Assembly: GCF_029714945.1 (NCBI RefSeq)
Contig: NZ_CP121634.1
Coordinates: forward strand, 8,701,001-8,765,000
Reading direction: 5' to 3'
Origin: Bradyrhizobium sp. CIAT3101
Lineage (GTDB): Bacteria; Pseudomonadota; Alphaproteobacteria; Rhizobiales; Xanthobacteraceae
DNA: 64,000 bases
Position 1 is the first letter of the stretch. Each line of letters opens with the position of its first letter. The position numbers were made by a program, and so were the translations under genes. Positions 17,952 through 28,050 of this stretch are shown here, piece by piece. The notes under the pieces are model-generated. The model was given only the letters and a program-made list of their open reading frames with translations, made no database searches and had not been told where the DNA came from.

Positions 17952-19050
17952 ATGGAAAACCTCAGGAGAGCGGATGCAGATGGATCCGCCGGTGCTCTCT
18001 CGTAATCCGACGGGCTCAAACAGCCCGTCGTCCCTCTTCCTCTCCATCACAGGGAGCCGTGCAAACGCCCGCGCCGGACCAGGTGCGCACTGCCGAATGG
18101 GCAAGAGCCTCGGAAGAAATCAGAGAGGCGGAAGAACCCGTCCCTTGCTGCGATCATTCGATGAACAACGACCGGCAAGTCGTCTTCGCTGCCGCCCCTA
18201 ACTTTTTTGTCATTAATGCGAAATTCGCCCTGAAGGCCGGCTTCTAGCCGTGCTCCGATTCCGGATTGCGTGTCGACTATCGGAGCGGCCCAGATAGGCT
18301 GCCACTATCATCCAGAAGACGCTCGGCTATCTATCTTTTCTCGAGATCTTCAATGAGCAACTTCGAGGTTATCCGTCCCCTGGTGTTGTCTGCGATGTGG
18401 CGCCGGTGACGTAGCAATCTCTGCGTTGTCATGTCCATTAGCTCCCTCCTTAGGGACCGCTGATCAAGCCCACATCGCGAGGCCAAATGCCACCGGGCAG
18501 AATGTTCTGCAGCGCGCCTTGCTAACGGTCTGCGGCAGATCGTACTGACGACTCCGTCGCTCGGCATTATGGTGGTTTGCGCTCTTCAGAAGCATACTTC
18601 GGATTCAGCAATCTGAAGGCAACATAAGTTTCGGATGTTGCTTTCGGCTCAGGACGGGTGCGCGATCAATGTGGTGGTCGATACACCGATGAGTTGCTGA
18701 TTGATCTCCGCAACCTGCGCCCGGCGCTTTCTAATGGGCGATGGCCAAAGCAAATTCGTCCGCGTCCAATCCCACCTCCAGGCTGTTCTGGACAATCGTG
18801 TGCATGGTGATCATCGAAAAATCCGAGCGAGGCTTGCGAAACGCGCAATGCGAAGCCCCTGAAGGGCTTCAGCGGGCTCTTCGAGATCTGCATCCCCCTT
18901 CCGGCATGCAACCACTTGTCCCACGACACCACGATGCCAACGGCCTCTAGGGCTCCGCAATTCGCTTTGCCAATCGCGCATCCTCGGACGTGTAACCCAG
19001 AAACACTCGCGGCGTGACCGAAGGCTCTGTTCGACGCGTAACTAAGTCCG
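17952..19050. other. no supported gene
   Basis: This is the upstream region of the toprim operon followed by about 800 bases with short unassigned frames. A minus-strand frame ending near 18331 (IADNTRGRITSKLLIEDLEKR) could be a tail of a small protein, but support is too thin to call it. Confidence 0.3.
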
Positions 19051-19672
19051 ATGAAGTACCAGCAAGCATTTTTGAAGCCGGTACCTTTGGTACCTTTGTG
19101 GCGCCCGCAATCATACTATTTTCGCCACGGCCGGCGCTCGCTGCTGATGGAGTGGAACCTGTCATGCAAGTAGTAGGCTGCGCGACTGTGAAAGACGATA
19201 AGAAACACTTTATCTTACTTCGACAAAGCCGCTGCAACGCTAAAACCGGCGGCCGTTTCCAGAGAGCCGGAGACGCCGAGCACCAAGGAAATCGCTAAGA
19301 ACTTCAGCCCGATCAATTCCAAGATGATTGATGCGGATGACCTTCATGCCACCCCGCGAAAGTTCATCGGTAAGCCTATCGAGATTCGGAACGAGAGATG
19401 CCTTTCTGCCGCGATTGGCTACCGCTGCATTGCAGATCGGCACGGGACGATCGCCGCTGTGTTCGCCAAGTCCATTGCCCCAGCGGCTGAACGGAAGGGC
19501 ACTGGAAGACGACTGCGGCACGCTCGAGATGATTGCGTCGCCCGTCTGCCGAAGGAACATTCGAATAGTTCCTGCTGACTACGGCGAAAATCCCCTCAAC
19601 GGCGCTGCCAAGCGCACTATTGTTAGGGTGAGGAAAATCGAAATCCTACTGGCATCGCGACCAATGCGATAA
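19051..19672 (+). pseudogene. secreted protein of unknown function, several frameshifts
   Basis: Pieces of one protein run through three plus-strand frames. MKYQQAFLKPVPLVPL (19051) leads after a shift into APAIILFSPRPALAADGVEP, a signal peptide with AxA cleavage site, then MQVVGCATVKDDKKHF. After a second shift comes EIAKNFSPINSKMIDADDLH and PIEIRNERC, with YRCIADRHGTIAAVFAKSI. After a third shift comes DDCGTLEMIASPVCRRNIRI and a hydrophilic end near 19672. The coherent order, the signal peptide and the spaced cysteines support a real ancestral gene of about 200 codons. I do not recognise the family. Confidence 0.5.
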
Positions 19673-19819
19673 TTCGAAAGTAAAGGAAGCATTTCCGCTG
19701 CTCCAGAGACCGCATGGAAACAGAAGCGGCGCGGGATGTATCGACATCGATGACAGTGAGAAAAGCCGACGCGGCAAGATCGAGCATGGAATGCTGGTGA
19801 CCGCAAGATAACGATCGAC

Positions 19820-20205
19820 ACGAACCTGTAGCCATCGTTTAGCTCCTCAGCGACATCGCGGCTGGCTCCATCGACGATGCGACTTTGTAGCGAGTCCAAG
19901 TGTCGCTTAGTCAGCTGGATGCCGCGGCCGGCCACGATCTGCCCCTGCCGGCACGGCGGCAGATACCAGGCGCATTTCCGGACCACTATGTGGCTCACGA
20001 GTGCCGTCGACGCCATGCCATTCTCAGTCGGGCGCTGGAGAACGTCCCCTGGACACGCTATCGGCTCAGTGAAAGCAGCCGTTCTCCCGTATCCGAGCCA
20101 GCAGACTTTCTCGTCATGGTAACACCAAGGATGCCGCTCGAATACGTTGGATGGCCCACGATCCACCCATCGGCCGGTCTCCGCAACAACTCCGGGCTGC
20201 AACAT
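19820..20205 (-). pseudogene. tnpC: degenerate IS66 TnpC fragment
   Basis: The minus-strand frame contains ENGMASTALVSHIVV, then YLPPCRQGQIVAGRGIQL. It lines up with the IS66 TnpC stretch seen intact at about 9.7 kb (TVAQVLVSKYADHLPLYRQAQIYARQGIAL). The surrounding sequence drifts, so only the middle of the transposase remains and no ends are visible. It is an older relic and differs in sequence from the 6-11 kb copy, so it comes from another IS66 relative. Confidence 0.55.
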
Positions 20206-20444
20206 GCTGCTTTACCATCGAGGAGAACAGCTAAAAACTCAAAACGAAGGTAATTTCCTACGTGAGCGTTCAATAGCTAATGTTTAGAGGAATATACATA
20301 GGTTTATAATGCGCCTTTTTCCGCTGTGCTTATTTTAGCGAGGTCGTAGAAAGCGCCCAGGAGCGCCTGTCCGGGTCGAATAAATTGCTGTATTTTTAGC
20401 CTGATCATTGATCTCTCCGCCAGAAGGACCGGACGGCGACAAGC
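20206..20444 (+). promoter_or_regulatory. upstream region of the sensor kinase
   Basis: About 240 bases without a gene and with an AT-rich part at 20260-20330. It probably holds the kinase promoter; no defined box is recognised. A weak purine-rich site (AAGGA, about 20425) precedes the ATG at 20445. Confidence 0.35.
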
Positions 20445-23096
20445 ATGTTTAACCAGCTCACCGCGTTGGAACGTTCAGGGACGCAATTTATCGTCGGCAG
20501 CATTACGCTAGCAGCAGTGACGCTAGCTTCCTTGTATATCAACAGCCCTTTCGCAGCCACGGCGTTCGCCTATCTGGTGGTGATCTTGCTGTTTTCGCTG
20601 ATGGGCAGCTTCATCGTATCATTGGTCCTTTCCATCGTCTCCGTCGCTAGCTTAGCCTACGTGTTTACGCCGCCGAGTTTGAGTTTTCGGATCGATGATC
20701 CCCGAGACCTTGTGGTGGTTGTCGCTTTCCTGAGCGCGTCGATTGTCGGAACGCACCTGATAGGAAAAGTTCGCCACCAAAGGGAAGTTGCGCGTGAGAC
20801 CGCGGCCAAGCTACGGCACAGTGCGGCCGATCTGCATAACCGCGAGAAACTGTGGCGCGCAATCTTTGAGCATAACCCGGCCATGTACTTCATGGTCGAT
20901 GAAGCCGGGACGGTCCTGAACGTCAATACTTTCGGAGCGACCCAGCTCGGCTATACGCCTGCCGAACTAATCGGCGTATCCGTGCTGAAGGTCTTTCCGG
21001 AAGACGATCGTGAGGTCGTTCGCAAATGCATTGGGAGTTGTCTTACAGATATCGGCCAATCGCGCACCTGGGACATCCAGAAAGTCAGAAAAGACGGCTC
21101 GGTGCTGTGGGTGCGCGAAAACGCCAAAGCCATGCTGTGGGCCGATGACAAGCCCATCGTCCTCATTGCCTGCGAAGATATCACTGAACAAAAGCGGACA
21201 GAACTTGCGCTGCAGCGAAGCGAAGCCCATTTGGCCCAGGCGCAAGAATTGAGTCACACCGGCAGCTTCGGTTGGAACGCTGCCGACGAAGTCTTTTGGT
21301 CGAAGGAGAACTTCCGGATTTTCGAATACGATCCTGACATCAAACCGACACCGCAACACGTCCTTGACCGCACCCACCCGGACGACAAGGCTTCGGTCCA
21401 AGAGACGTTGGATCGAGCAGCGCGAGGCGAGGACTTCGAGCACGAATACCGGCTGCTGATGCCCGATGGATCAATAAAGCACATTCACGCACGAGCACGG
21501 GCCACGAGAACGGCATCTGGCGATATCGAGTTCGTCGGGGCGGCGACGGACATCACGGCAGCGAAGCAGACGGAACGGCGACTGCTCCGTAGTGAGGCTT
21601 ATCTGGCCGACGCGCAGCAGCTCAGTCGCACGGGCACATGGTCCTGGGACTGCCACCGTCGCTGTTTTGCGTATCGCTCCGCCGAAGTCAGTCGTCTATT
21701 CGGCTTCGACCCGGAAGAGCCCGTGACACTTGAGGCCATCCGCTCGCGTATTCATCCAGACGATTTACCGCTGCAGCAGGAAGTACAGCGTCAGGCTATT
21801 GAACAGAAAGCCGGCAACTTCGAATACGATTTTCGAATCTGTCATCCCGATGGGGCGATAAGGCACATACACGCCGTTGCGCACGCTGTGTTGGGAAGCG
21901 ACGGCGCGACAGTCGAACTCATCGGAACGCATATGGACGTCACCGAGCAACACGCAGCTAGGGAAAAGTTAGAAAACACTCTTGCTGCGCTGCGTGAGAG
22001 CGAGCAACGCTTTCGTGACTACGCGGAAACTGCTTCCGACTGGCTATGGGAGACCGGGCCGGATCACCGGCTCACACTATCGGAGCACACCAGCGCTACG
22101 GGGCTCTTGGGCACAGGGGCCATTGGCCGGCCTCGCTGGGAAATCGCGTGCGACTTTGAAGAAGAACCTGAGAAGTGGCGGCAGCATCAGGCGACGGTCA
22201 ACGCACATCTCCCATTTCGCGATCTGATTTATCGCGCCATTAGCGCGACCGGCTCGGCCATTTACTTCCAGACCAGCGGCAAGCCCTTTTTTGATGAAAA
22301 CGGCAGCTTTCGTGGCTACCGTGGCGTCGCCACGGACATCACGGCGAAGATTCGCGCAGATCAGGCAGAACAAGAGCTGCGGAAGTCACAGGCAGATCTC
22401 GCGCATGTCACGCGCGTGACGACGCTGGGGGAACTAACAGCCTCCATAGCCCACGAGGTAAACCAGCCGCTCGCGGCCATTATCAGCAACGGCGATGCGT
22501 GCCTCGGCTGGATACGCCGCGAAATTCCGGATATTCCCGCCGCGCTCAGATCAGTGGAGTGGATCATTGAGGATGCGGTCCGGGCAAGCGAGGTAATCCG
22601 CAGAGTCCGTACACTTGCGAAGAAAGGTGATATCGAGATGGTACCGCTCGATGTCAATGAGGTCGTGAACGAAGCTATAGCGCTAGTGACACGTGAGCTA
22701 GTTAATCACCAAGTGACCTTGCGAACTGGGTTAGCGCTCGCGCTTCCCACGGTCCTTGGTGACCGGGTTCAGCTGCAACAGGTCATCATCAATCTGGTGA
22801 TGAACGGGATCGAGGCGATGCAAGAAGTTGACGACCGGGCCCGCGAGCTGGTGATAGAATCATCCATGGACAGTAAGGGACGTGTGCAGCTCTCCGTGAC
22901 TGATTGCGGCGTCGGCATCGCTGAGGATGATAGGATTCGCATCTTAGATCCGTTTTTCACCACCAAGTCGACCGGCCTTGGAATGGGTTTGTCGATTTGT
23001 CGTTCAATCGTAGAAGCTCACGGAGGGCGCCTCTCAATCGTCCGCAAGCAAGGGCCGGGCGCGACCTTTCAATTTGCCCTGCCAGTCGTGTCGTGA
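20445..23096 (+). CDS. multi-PAS sensor histidine kinase, NodV/NwsA type
   Basis: An 883-residue protein. Residues about 15-110 form a membrane domain of the DUF4118 kind, with helices close together and short loops. Four PAS/PAC units follow (about 140-255, 262-385, 390-510 and 520-645). The kinase core has the H-box with His670 ([18 protein letters not shown]), an N-box ([10 protein letters not shown]), and G-boxes ([28 protein letters not shown]). This FixL-like core and the overall size match NodV and NwsA of Bradyrhizobium, kinases that respond to isoflavones and phosphorylate NodW/NwsB to switch on nod genes. No response regulator is adjacent; the likely partner is the NodW-like gene at 61.3 kb. 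The gene is intact. NodV and NwsA cannot be told apart here. Confidence 0.75.
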   Translation: MFNQLTALERSGTQFIVGSITLAAVTLASLYINSPFAATAFAYLVVILLFSLMGSFIVSLVLSIVSVASLAYVFTPPSLSFRIDDPRDLVVVVAFLSASIVGTHLIGKVRHQREVARETAAKLRHSAADLHNREKLWRAIFEHNPAMYFMVDEAGTVLNVNTFGATQLGYTPAELIGVSVLKVFPEDDREVVRKCIGSCLTDIGQSRTWDIQKVRKDGSVLWVRENAKAMLWADDKPIVLIACEDITEQKRTELALQRSEAHLAQAQELSHTGSFGWNAADEVFWSKENFRIFEYDPDIKPTPQHVLDRTHPDDKASVQETLDRAARGEDFEHEYRLLMPDGSIKHIHARARATRTASGDIEFVGAATDITAAKQTERRLLRSEAYLADAQQLSRTGTWSWDCHRRCFAYRSAEVSRLFGFDPEEPVTLEAIRSRIHPDDLPLQQEVQRQAIEQKAGNFEYDFRICHPDGAIRHIHAVAHAVLGSDGATVELIGTHMDVTEQHAAREKLENTLAALRESEQRFRDYAETASDWLWETGPDHRLTLSEHTSATGLLGTGAIGRPRWEIACDFEEEPEKWRQHQATVNAHLPFRDLIYRAISATGSAIYFQTSGKPFFDENGSFRGYRGVATDITAKIRADQAEQELRKSQADLAHVTRVTTLGELTASIAHEVNQPLAAIISNGDACLGWIRREIPDIPAALRSVEWIIEDAVRASEVIRRVRTLAKKGDIEMVPLDVNEVVNEAIALVTRELVNHQVTLRTGLALALPTVLGDRVQLQQVIINLVMNGIEAMQEVDDRARELVIESSMDSKGRVQLSVTDCGVGIAEDDRIRILDPFFTTKSTGLGMGLSICRSIVEAHGGRLSIVRKQGPGATFQFALPVVS

Positions 23097-23632
23097 TTGG
23101 ACTTTGACTAGCGGCACGGAGGAAGGTCAACGGGCCGCACGGACGATGGCGTCATTGTCTAAACCCACGGCGAGATGCCGATCTCTAACGGATCCTTTCA
23201 CTGACGGGATCTGGACTTCAGCGCATTCGGATCGGCCCGCAAAAATGCTACAGAGCAGGCCTTCGGCTCTTGCCCTCCGATCCCGACGGCCAGGACGAGT
23301 GGGCTGCTGTCTTAGCTGGCCAAGTTGAACATTCACGTCTCCCAAAGCGCGGGCCCAGGAAGGCGGAGCGTTCAGCGATAATCGCGAGAGACTGTGGGCC
23401 CGCAGACGGCCACAAGCCGAAGCCTTTTATTTGCGACCTTAAGACTTCGCGAGCAAGCGGCGTCGAACTGTGGCTACCGGTCTACGAAGCAGCAAATAGC
23501 CGGGAGCTCGGGCCGGCCGAGCTAGGCATCAGGACTATTTTTGAGCAGTTCTGGCAATCCGCAAGGCCCATCCGGATTCGACGTTTTGCAGCTGCAATAG
23601 CCGGTGCGCCTGGAGGAGCCGATCCCCCTGCA
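23097..23632. other. no supported gene
   Basis: Short unassigned frames only, between the kinase and the convergent Crp/Fnr pseudogene. Confidence 0.35.
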
Positions 23633-24293
23633 CTATTTTGCAGCTTCAAATCGCCAGGCCCGGGCCTCTCCAGTTGGACGAGAAGTGGCTCCGGGCCGAT
23701 TATCATTGTGAACCAACACTTGCGAGCTCTGCCGACGGATGCGGATTACGATTTTGCGCTGACTTTTTCCGAGAAACTCGAGGACCTCCGGCCTGTGCAA
23801 CTGGGACAAGGCCCGCGACACAGTTTCGAGTGTCAGGCCAAGGTAGTCGGCAATATCGCGGCGGGCCCGGGGGTAGGACAATGCGCCGGCCGAGGCAGAT
23901 CGCTCGTCCATTTCAAGCAAAAAGGCGGCCACCTCTTCCAGCGAGGTTTTTCGTCCAAGCAGAAGCATACGGTTCTCGGCGTGCTGCAGATTTTTGGCCG
24001 TCACCCGAGCAAATTGCGGAAGACGACCGCATCGTTCTCGGCCGCGCCTCAAGGCTGGTGCGCCTGATCAAGCGAACCGTCGTCGCGACGACTGCCTCTG
24101 CTGCGAACGAATGTCTTTCACCATTTTCAAGTCCGAGGATATCGCGGACCAGATGAAACGTACCAATCCGCCGCCGACCGTCCGCAAGCACCCTGTAGGT
24201 TCGAACCGCACCTTTGATAACCTGATGCACGTAGGCAGCAGGTTCTTTCTCGCCGTAAATCTCCTTCCCCTTACTGTAACTCAACTCACCCAA
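23633..24293 (-). pseudogene. Crp/Fnr-type regulator, FixK/NnrR-like, frameshifted
   Basis: From 24293 the first frame gives the cyclic-nucleotide-like sensor domain (KEIYGEKEPAAYVHQVIKGA, then YRVLADGRRRIGTFHLVRDI and FAAEAVVATTVRLIRRTSLE). Near 24040 the frame shifts, and the second frame continues with VTAKNLQHAENRMLLLGRKT, VAAFLLEMDER and the helix-turn-helix RRDIADYLGLTLETVSRALS. The recognition helix keeps the E-x-x-SR residues that FNR/FixK proteins use to read TTGAT half-sites. The sensor domain lacks an N-terminal cysteine cluster, as in FixK. A single indel therefore breaks an otherwise well-kept gene, and either decay is recent or a sequence error should be considered. Confidence 0.75.
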
Positions 24294-25137
24294 TTTTACG
24301 CTCGGATTTGAACTGCTTGCAATCGCTAGGTTCAGAAAGCGAGTTGAAGGAGGCGATCTGTTGTTAGTGGGTGGCGCGCAGAAGCATGAGGCGCTCCTGA
24401 GCTAGGCCGATTGCAGTTTGATGTCCAATCTTCTTTATGCGATGAGGATCTTAGCTAATGATGAACCCGACATCCCTGCAAAGTTAGCGCCACTGCAGTC
24501 AAACTGCAGCTCTTGCCGCTTCGCCTGGAAGCACCGTGATTTTGCAAAGGCTATACTGTGTACATCGCTTCAGCTCAGACTGAGCCCTATCAGTCGGCGC
24601 GGCTGCCACCCCGCGGAATCGCGGTGGTGAATGGCGCTTGAGGATGACTGACGGATAAGGAGCGGTGGCGCAACAATACTCCGGTGAGGTGTCCTCACTG
24701 ACGTTGAGGCATGGTGAGATACAGGATCCCTCCGCCATTTTGATCTTTGGCGACGAGAAATAGGCGGCAGTGGTCGCGATCAAAAAAAGCAGATGAGGAC
24801 GAGATCACAATGACTGCGAATTTTGCGGACCATTCGCCGTCTTTCACCATATCGCGTCCTATCCAAATCTCATGCACTAAACCTGCTGCTTCTGGCTGGA
24901 AATTGCATTTTTCCAGCGAATGTGCGCTTCGAATCTTGGCCCGACAACGTTCACACTAATGATGTTACGAGCACGACAATGCCGTGTTCGTTTCCGTACC
25001 AACCAATACAAAGTGTCGGTCATTGCGGTCCATCTAAACGGTCGCGCCACATGCAAGCGCGTAGTATCGGTTGCCTGCTATGAGAAGCCAGCCTTCTTGC
25101 TTTATCGCCCTTGATGCCGGCCTCAGCTGTCGGTTAG
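24294..25137. other. no supported gene
   Basis: Upstream region of the Crp/Fnr gene plus about 750 bases of short frames without family features. Confidence 0.35.
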
Positions 25138-25153
25138 ATTGAGTTGACTCAAT
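25138..25153. promoter_or_regulatory. 16-bp palindrome upstream of the cold-shock gene
   Basis: ATTGAGTTGACTCAAT is a perfect inverted repeat (7-bp arms, 2-base centre) 13 bases before the translation start. It could be a protein-binding site or, in the mRNA leader, a small hairpin next to the ribosome site GGAG at 25155-25158. Confidence 0.4.
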
Positions 25154-25166
25154 TGGAGATGCTGCA

Positions 25167-25373
25167 GTGGCAATGGGTACTGTGAAATGGTTCAACACGT
25201 CCAAAGGATACGGATTCATCAAACCAGACGATGGAGGCCCAGACATCTTCGTGCACATTAGTGCCGTTGAAAGGGCCGGCCATACCGGCCTGGCGGAAGG
25301 CGCCCGAATTAGCTACGAGCCCAAGGCTAGTCGTTCTGGGAAACTTTCTGCCGAAGACCTCAGAATTGGATGA
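25167..25373 (+). CDS. cold-shock domain protein (CspA family)
   Basis: A 68-residue single cold-shock domain, normal in size. It starts at GTG 25167 ([10 protein letters not shown]), or less likely ATG 25173; GGAG at 25155 favours the GTG. RNP1 (KGYGFI) and RNP2 (DIFVHI) are both present, so the five-strand barrel should bind single-stranded RNA or DNA. The C-terminus ([11 protein letters not shown]) is slightly diverged from chromosomal CspA proteins. The gene stands alone among decayed sequences and is intact. A compact palindrome overlaps its leader. The likely role is RNA chaperone, in cold or another stress condition. Confidence 0.9.
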   Translation: MAMGTVKWFNTSKGYGFIKPDDGGPDIFVHISAVERAGHTGLAEGARISYEPKASRSGKLSAEDLRIG

Positions 25374-25905
25374 GCTCGTCGGCAGGGATGGCAAAAGGCG
25401 AACTGAACTGCGTCCCGGACTCGATCAAGAAGAAGCATTCCGGCCTCAACACGCTGCGCCGTTGAGGCCGCCTCCTCGTCCATCAACCTAATTGCGTTGT
25501 CGAGACACGAGCTAGGGCCGTCGAGCATCTGTATGATCATTCACGGCAGCGAACAGGCTCATCGACGCAAAACGGGCGTCAGCCCTGTGCCAGAGATTCG
25601 CAGAAGCATGAGTACGCGGAGCTGCCCAGCTTTTTCTGACCATCGCAGTCACCTCAAATGAACAAGCTCACCGGCGAGCGAGAGCAACTGGAAAGATAGA
25701 TAGGGATCAACATACAACGTTTTCTCACCCGTATTCCTAGACGTGTATATTATAAGAGGCATGCATATCATCGCTGGAGCTTTGTTTCGTGGCACCGCCT
25801 AAACGACTAGAAGCCGGTTCTGCTATGGCACAAAGAAGAAGAGGCCGCTTGCCGAATTAGGCGAGAGATCTCGAGCCTTTAGAGGCAACATGGGATTGGT
25901 TTTTC
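25374..25905. other. no supported gene
   Basis: No frame here is convincing. An AT-rich part at about 25720-25780 could hold a promoter for the small gene at 25906. Confidence 0.35.
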
Positions 25906-26142
25906 ATGAACGAGGATTTCTATCGGGCTCGGGCTTCGCAAGTCCGTGACATTGCTGAAAGAGCTGATCCATTCACCAAACAACGTCTCTTGAAGCTTGC
26001 TGATAATTATGAATTCAGGGCGCGCAATCCTTCGCGTGCTTCCCGCCCCACAGCCCGACCGATTCCGCTTCCGTTCACGCAAAAAGGATCGCAAGGCCTG
26101 ACTGACAAAGCACTCGCTCGATGGTGCAGCGTTAGCGATTAG
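25906..26142 (+). CDS. small helical protein related to the 4294-4500 product
   Basis: A 78-residue protein starting at ATG 25906 (MNEDFYRARASQVRDIAERA). The first 45 residues are two amphipathic helices with the pattern RA-x-x-R-x-x-A, then KQRLLKLADNYEFRAR, shared with the minus-strand product at 4.3-4.5 kb. The remainder is basic and proline-rich and probably disordered. No signal or membrane segment is present. The last four bases overlap the end of the convergent HU-like pseudogene. Function is unknown; the shared pattern makes a real gene likely. Confidence 0.5.
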   Translation: MNEDFYRARASQVRDIAERADPFTKQRLLKLADNYEFRARNPSRASRPTARPIPLPFTQKGSQGLTDKALARWCSVSD

Positions 26143-26481
26143 CTGCAGTCGCCAGATCTAAGCTTGGGTTGCGCATTCTCTGTCATACCGCCTGCGTCTT
26201 TAGCAGCCTTGATCGGTGACGCCTTGACGGATTTGCTAGCCGGCTTCGCCGCGAATTCCAGCGGCTCCTTTGTAAAGGGGTTGATTCCGCTGCGAGCTTC
26301 AGTAGCGGGCTTGCTTACGACGGACATTTTTACGAAACCCGGAACAACAAACTCACCGGCCTCGTTCAGCTCCTTGTAGCCCACAGTTGCCATCTATTCG
26401 ATGACGGCCTTTGTGTCGGCCTTGGAGAGCTGCGTTCTCAGCAATTGCGTCAATCAGCTGGTTTTTGGTCATCTTGGCCAT
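26139..26481 (-). pseudogene. HU-family DNA-binding protein, frameshift and nonsense
   Basis: The gene should start at ATG 26481 (MAKMTKNQLIDAIAE). About 40 bases on, a one-base change shifts the frame. The correct sequence continues in another frame as LSKADTKAVIE, then a TAG at 26394-26396, then MATVGYKELNEAGEFVVPGF and RSGINPFTKEPLEFAAKPAS with a lysine-rich tail. The (I/P)NPFT(K/G)EP block is the DNA-intercalating arm of HU/IHF proteins, and the Lys/Ala tail resembles the longer HU-like proteins of alphaproteobacteria. Two lesions make it a pseudogene. Confidence 0.75.
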
Positions 26482-26749
26482 GATGCATACCGAGACGAGA
26501 CGCAGAACCCTTGAAGTAGATGTTCTAGGCCGGCCCCATAACTTCGAGCAGGGCGAGACCGCGAGGATAATTTAACGTCGGTTTTGCTCAACTTACGCGC
26601 TTAAACCTATTGGAGCCCCAACAAAGGTGACTTCAACTGAATTTCCGGCATTATGATCGCTTCTAACATCAGACCAAGCTCGGTCGTAAAACGGTACAAC
26701 TATCCCTCCTTCTCAAATCCGCCAAAGGCTCACGCTGTCTCACTCTCCG
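26482..26749. other. intergenic, no supported gene
   Basis: Upstream of the HU-like pseudogene; no feature recognised. Confidence 0.3.
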
Positions 26750-27415
26750 CTGTCGCGCTCACAATCGCATTGGGCGAATAGCCTGGATGTCGTCCGCTGT
26801 TTGCTGGTTTGCGGCGCGAAGACTTGTCCCCTCGCGCAGCCTTCTAATCACATGGCGAAGCAATTGGCGTGCCGCACGTCGGAACGATGCCGAGCGAGGC
26901 ACAGCAAGCGCGGCGGACAGCTGACCTAGCTTGTCAAGGCGTGCTGTCTGATACCAAAAGGGGTCGAAGATCGCGGCGGTGAAAATGACCGCTCACATGG
27001 CGGACCTCATGACGGGCAGTGCGATGCCAATCGATCGGCTCTAAGATAGGCTTGCGGCGGGGCCCCTACACGTTTCGGTGCATAGAAATACGATCGCCGC
27101 TGAATCAAAGCCGGTCGGCTTGATCAGGGCTTCGACAGCTGGTTCGACGAGCCGCTGTGGCAGCACTGGCCGTGATTTCCGCAGAGCCGTCGCACTGGCA
27201 TTGAAGACCGCAAAGCGCCTTGAGGAACGGAATTGCTAGCGCTTCTTAACCGGCGTCTGCAGCTCAGCGCTTTCTATCGTGCGGTACGAGTTCGCTAGCA
27301 TAGACTATCCTTCTCCCTTGCGCACATAACCGCCAACCATAGTGTCCGGCAGGTTGATCCAGCTCTCACCGGCAAAGCCATGCTCCATGATCGTGCCCCA
27401 CTAGCTTTGGAGCCA
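26750..27415 (-). pseudogene. decayed second copy of the ArdC-type gene
   Basis: The nucleotide sequence follows that of the intact ardC-like gene at 56.46-57.41 kb through many blocks, for example CTTGATCAGGGCTTCGACAG at about 27120 and at about 56898, and GCCGAGCGAGGCACAG near 26888 against GAGCGAGGCACAGG near 56640. The start-side blocks (AGCTCT...CCAGCGAAGCCA type) are found to about 27400. No open frame survives, and several small deletions are evident in the middle. The copy is on the same strand as the intact one. It is a clear paralogous remnant. Confidence 0.8.
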
Positions 27416-27816
27416 CGATGCACCAGCTCTGATGGCTCGACTAGTCCCGCAACGTGGGGCGTGCAACATGGCTGCAATCTATTGCGGTCGAAGGCTTGCG
27501 GATCCGCCGGGGACGAGAGTCCGACGCCAACGCTGTCAAACCAGTGATCCGGCAAGACGGCCTGAGCCCATAGACGCAGACCTGGGACGCATAACGGAGC
27601 GCCGTGCCAAACTGGCCCATCAGCAGCGATGCGAGATGCTCGAAGTTCTGTCGTCCGGCGCTTCACGATCAAGCTTCAGATCGTTGCTCCCCCAATTTGC
27701 CATTGCTTGTGATGGACTGTAATCGCCATTGCTTGACATCGTCGGCTTGCGCTGAAGCCGTGATTCGTTCTGTGATCCTGACGCGGCGCGCTGACTACGT
27801 GCATTTCGCTACGACC
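27416..27816. other. no supported gene
   Basis: Short unassigned frames between the ardC remnant and the nod box. Confidence 0.35.
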
Positions 27817-27864
27817 TATTCGCCGGTTGGATGCCTACCATAAAAAAAAACGATTTTGCCGATC
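27817..27864 (+). promoter_or_regulatory. nod box upstream of ttsI
   Basis: The segment fits the 47-48 base nod-box layout: GATG at 27830-27833, six bases, ATA (for ATC), then an A-rich run, and GATTTTGCCGATC for the consensus RATTTTACCAATC. The spacing between the conserved blocks is exact. The far left half (ATTCG for ATCCA) is weaker. NodD binds nod boxes with plant flavonoids. A nod box in front of ttsI is the established switch that puts rhizobial type III secretion under NodD control. It lies 187 bases before the ttsI start. Confidence 0.85.
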
Positions 27865-28050
27865 TTACCTGAAGCCCCATAAGTCATGGCCGCGCTTTAG
27901 AAGGAGCAATCAGGAACTCGTGCGATTGAATTCTCTCTTCAGTCTGTTGCTCTCCAACTCGACATGCTCAAGCATGTGGTGGGTTTACCGACGTTCGTTG
28001 TCGATCGTAATGCGCCCAGGTCCTGGCGCAGTCGCAAGATAGGCGATGAA

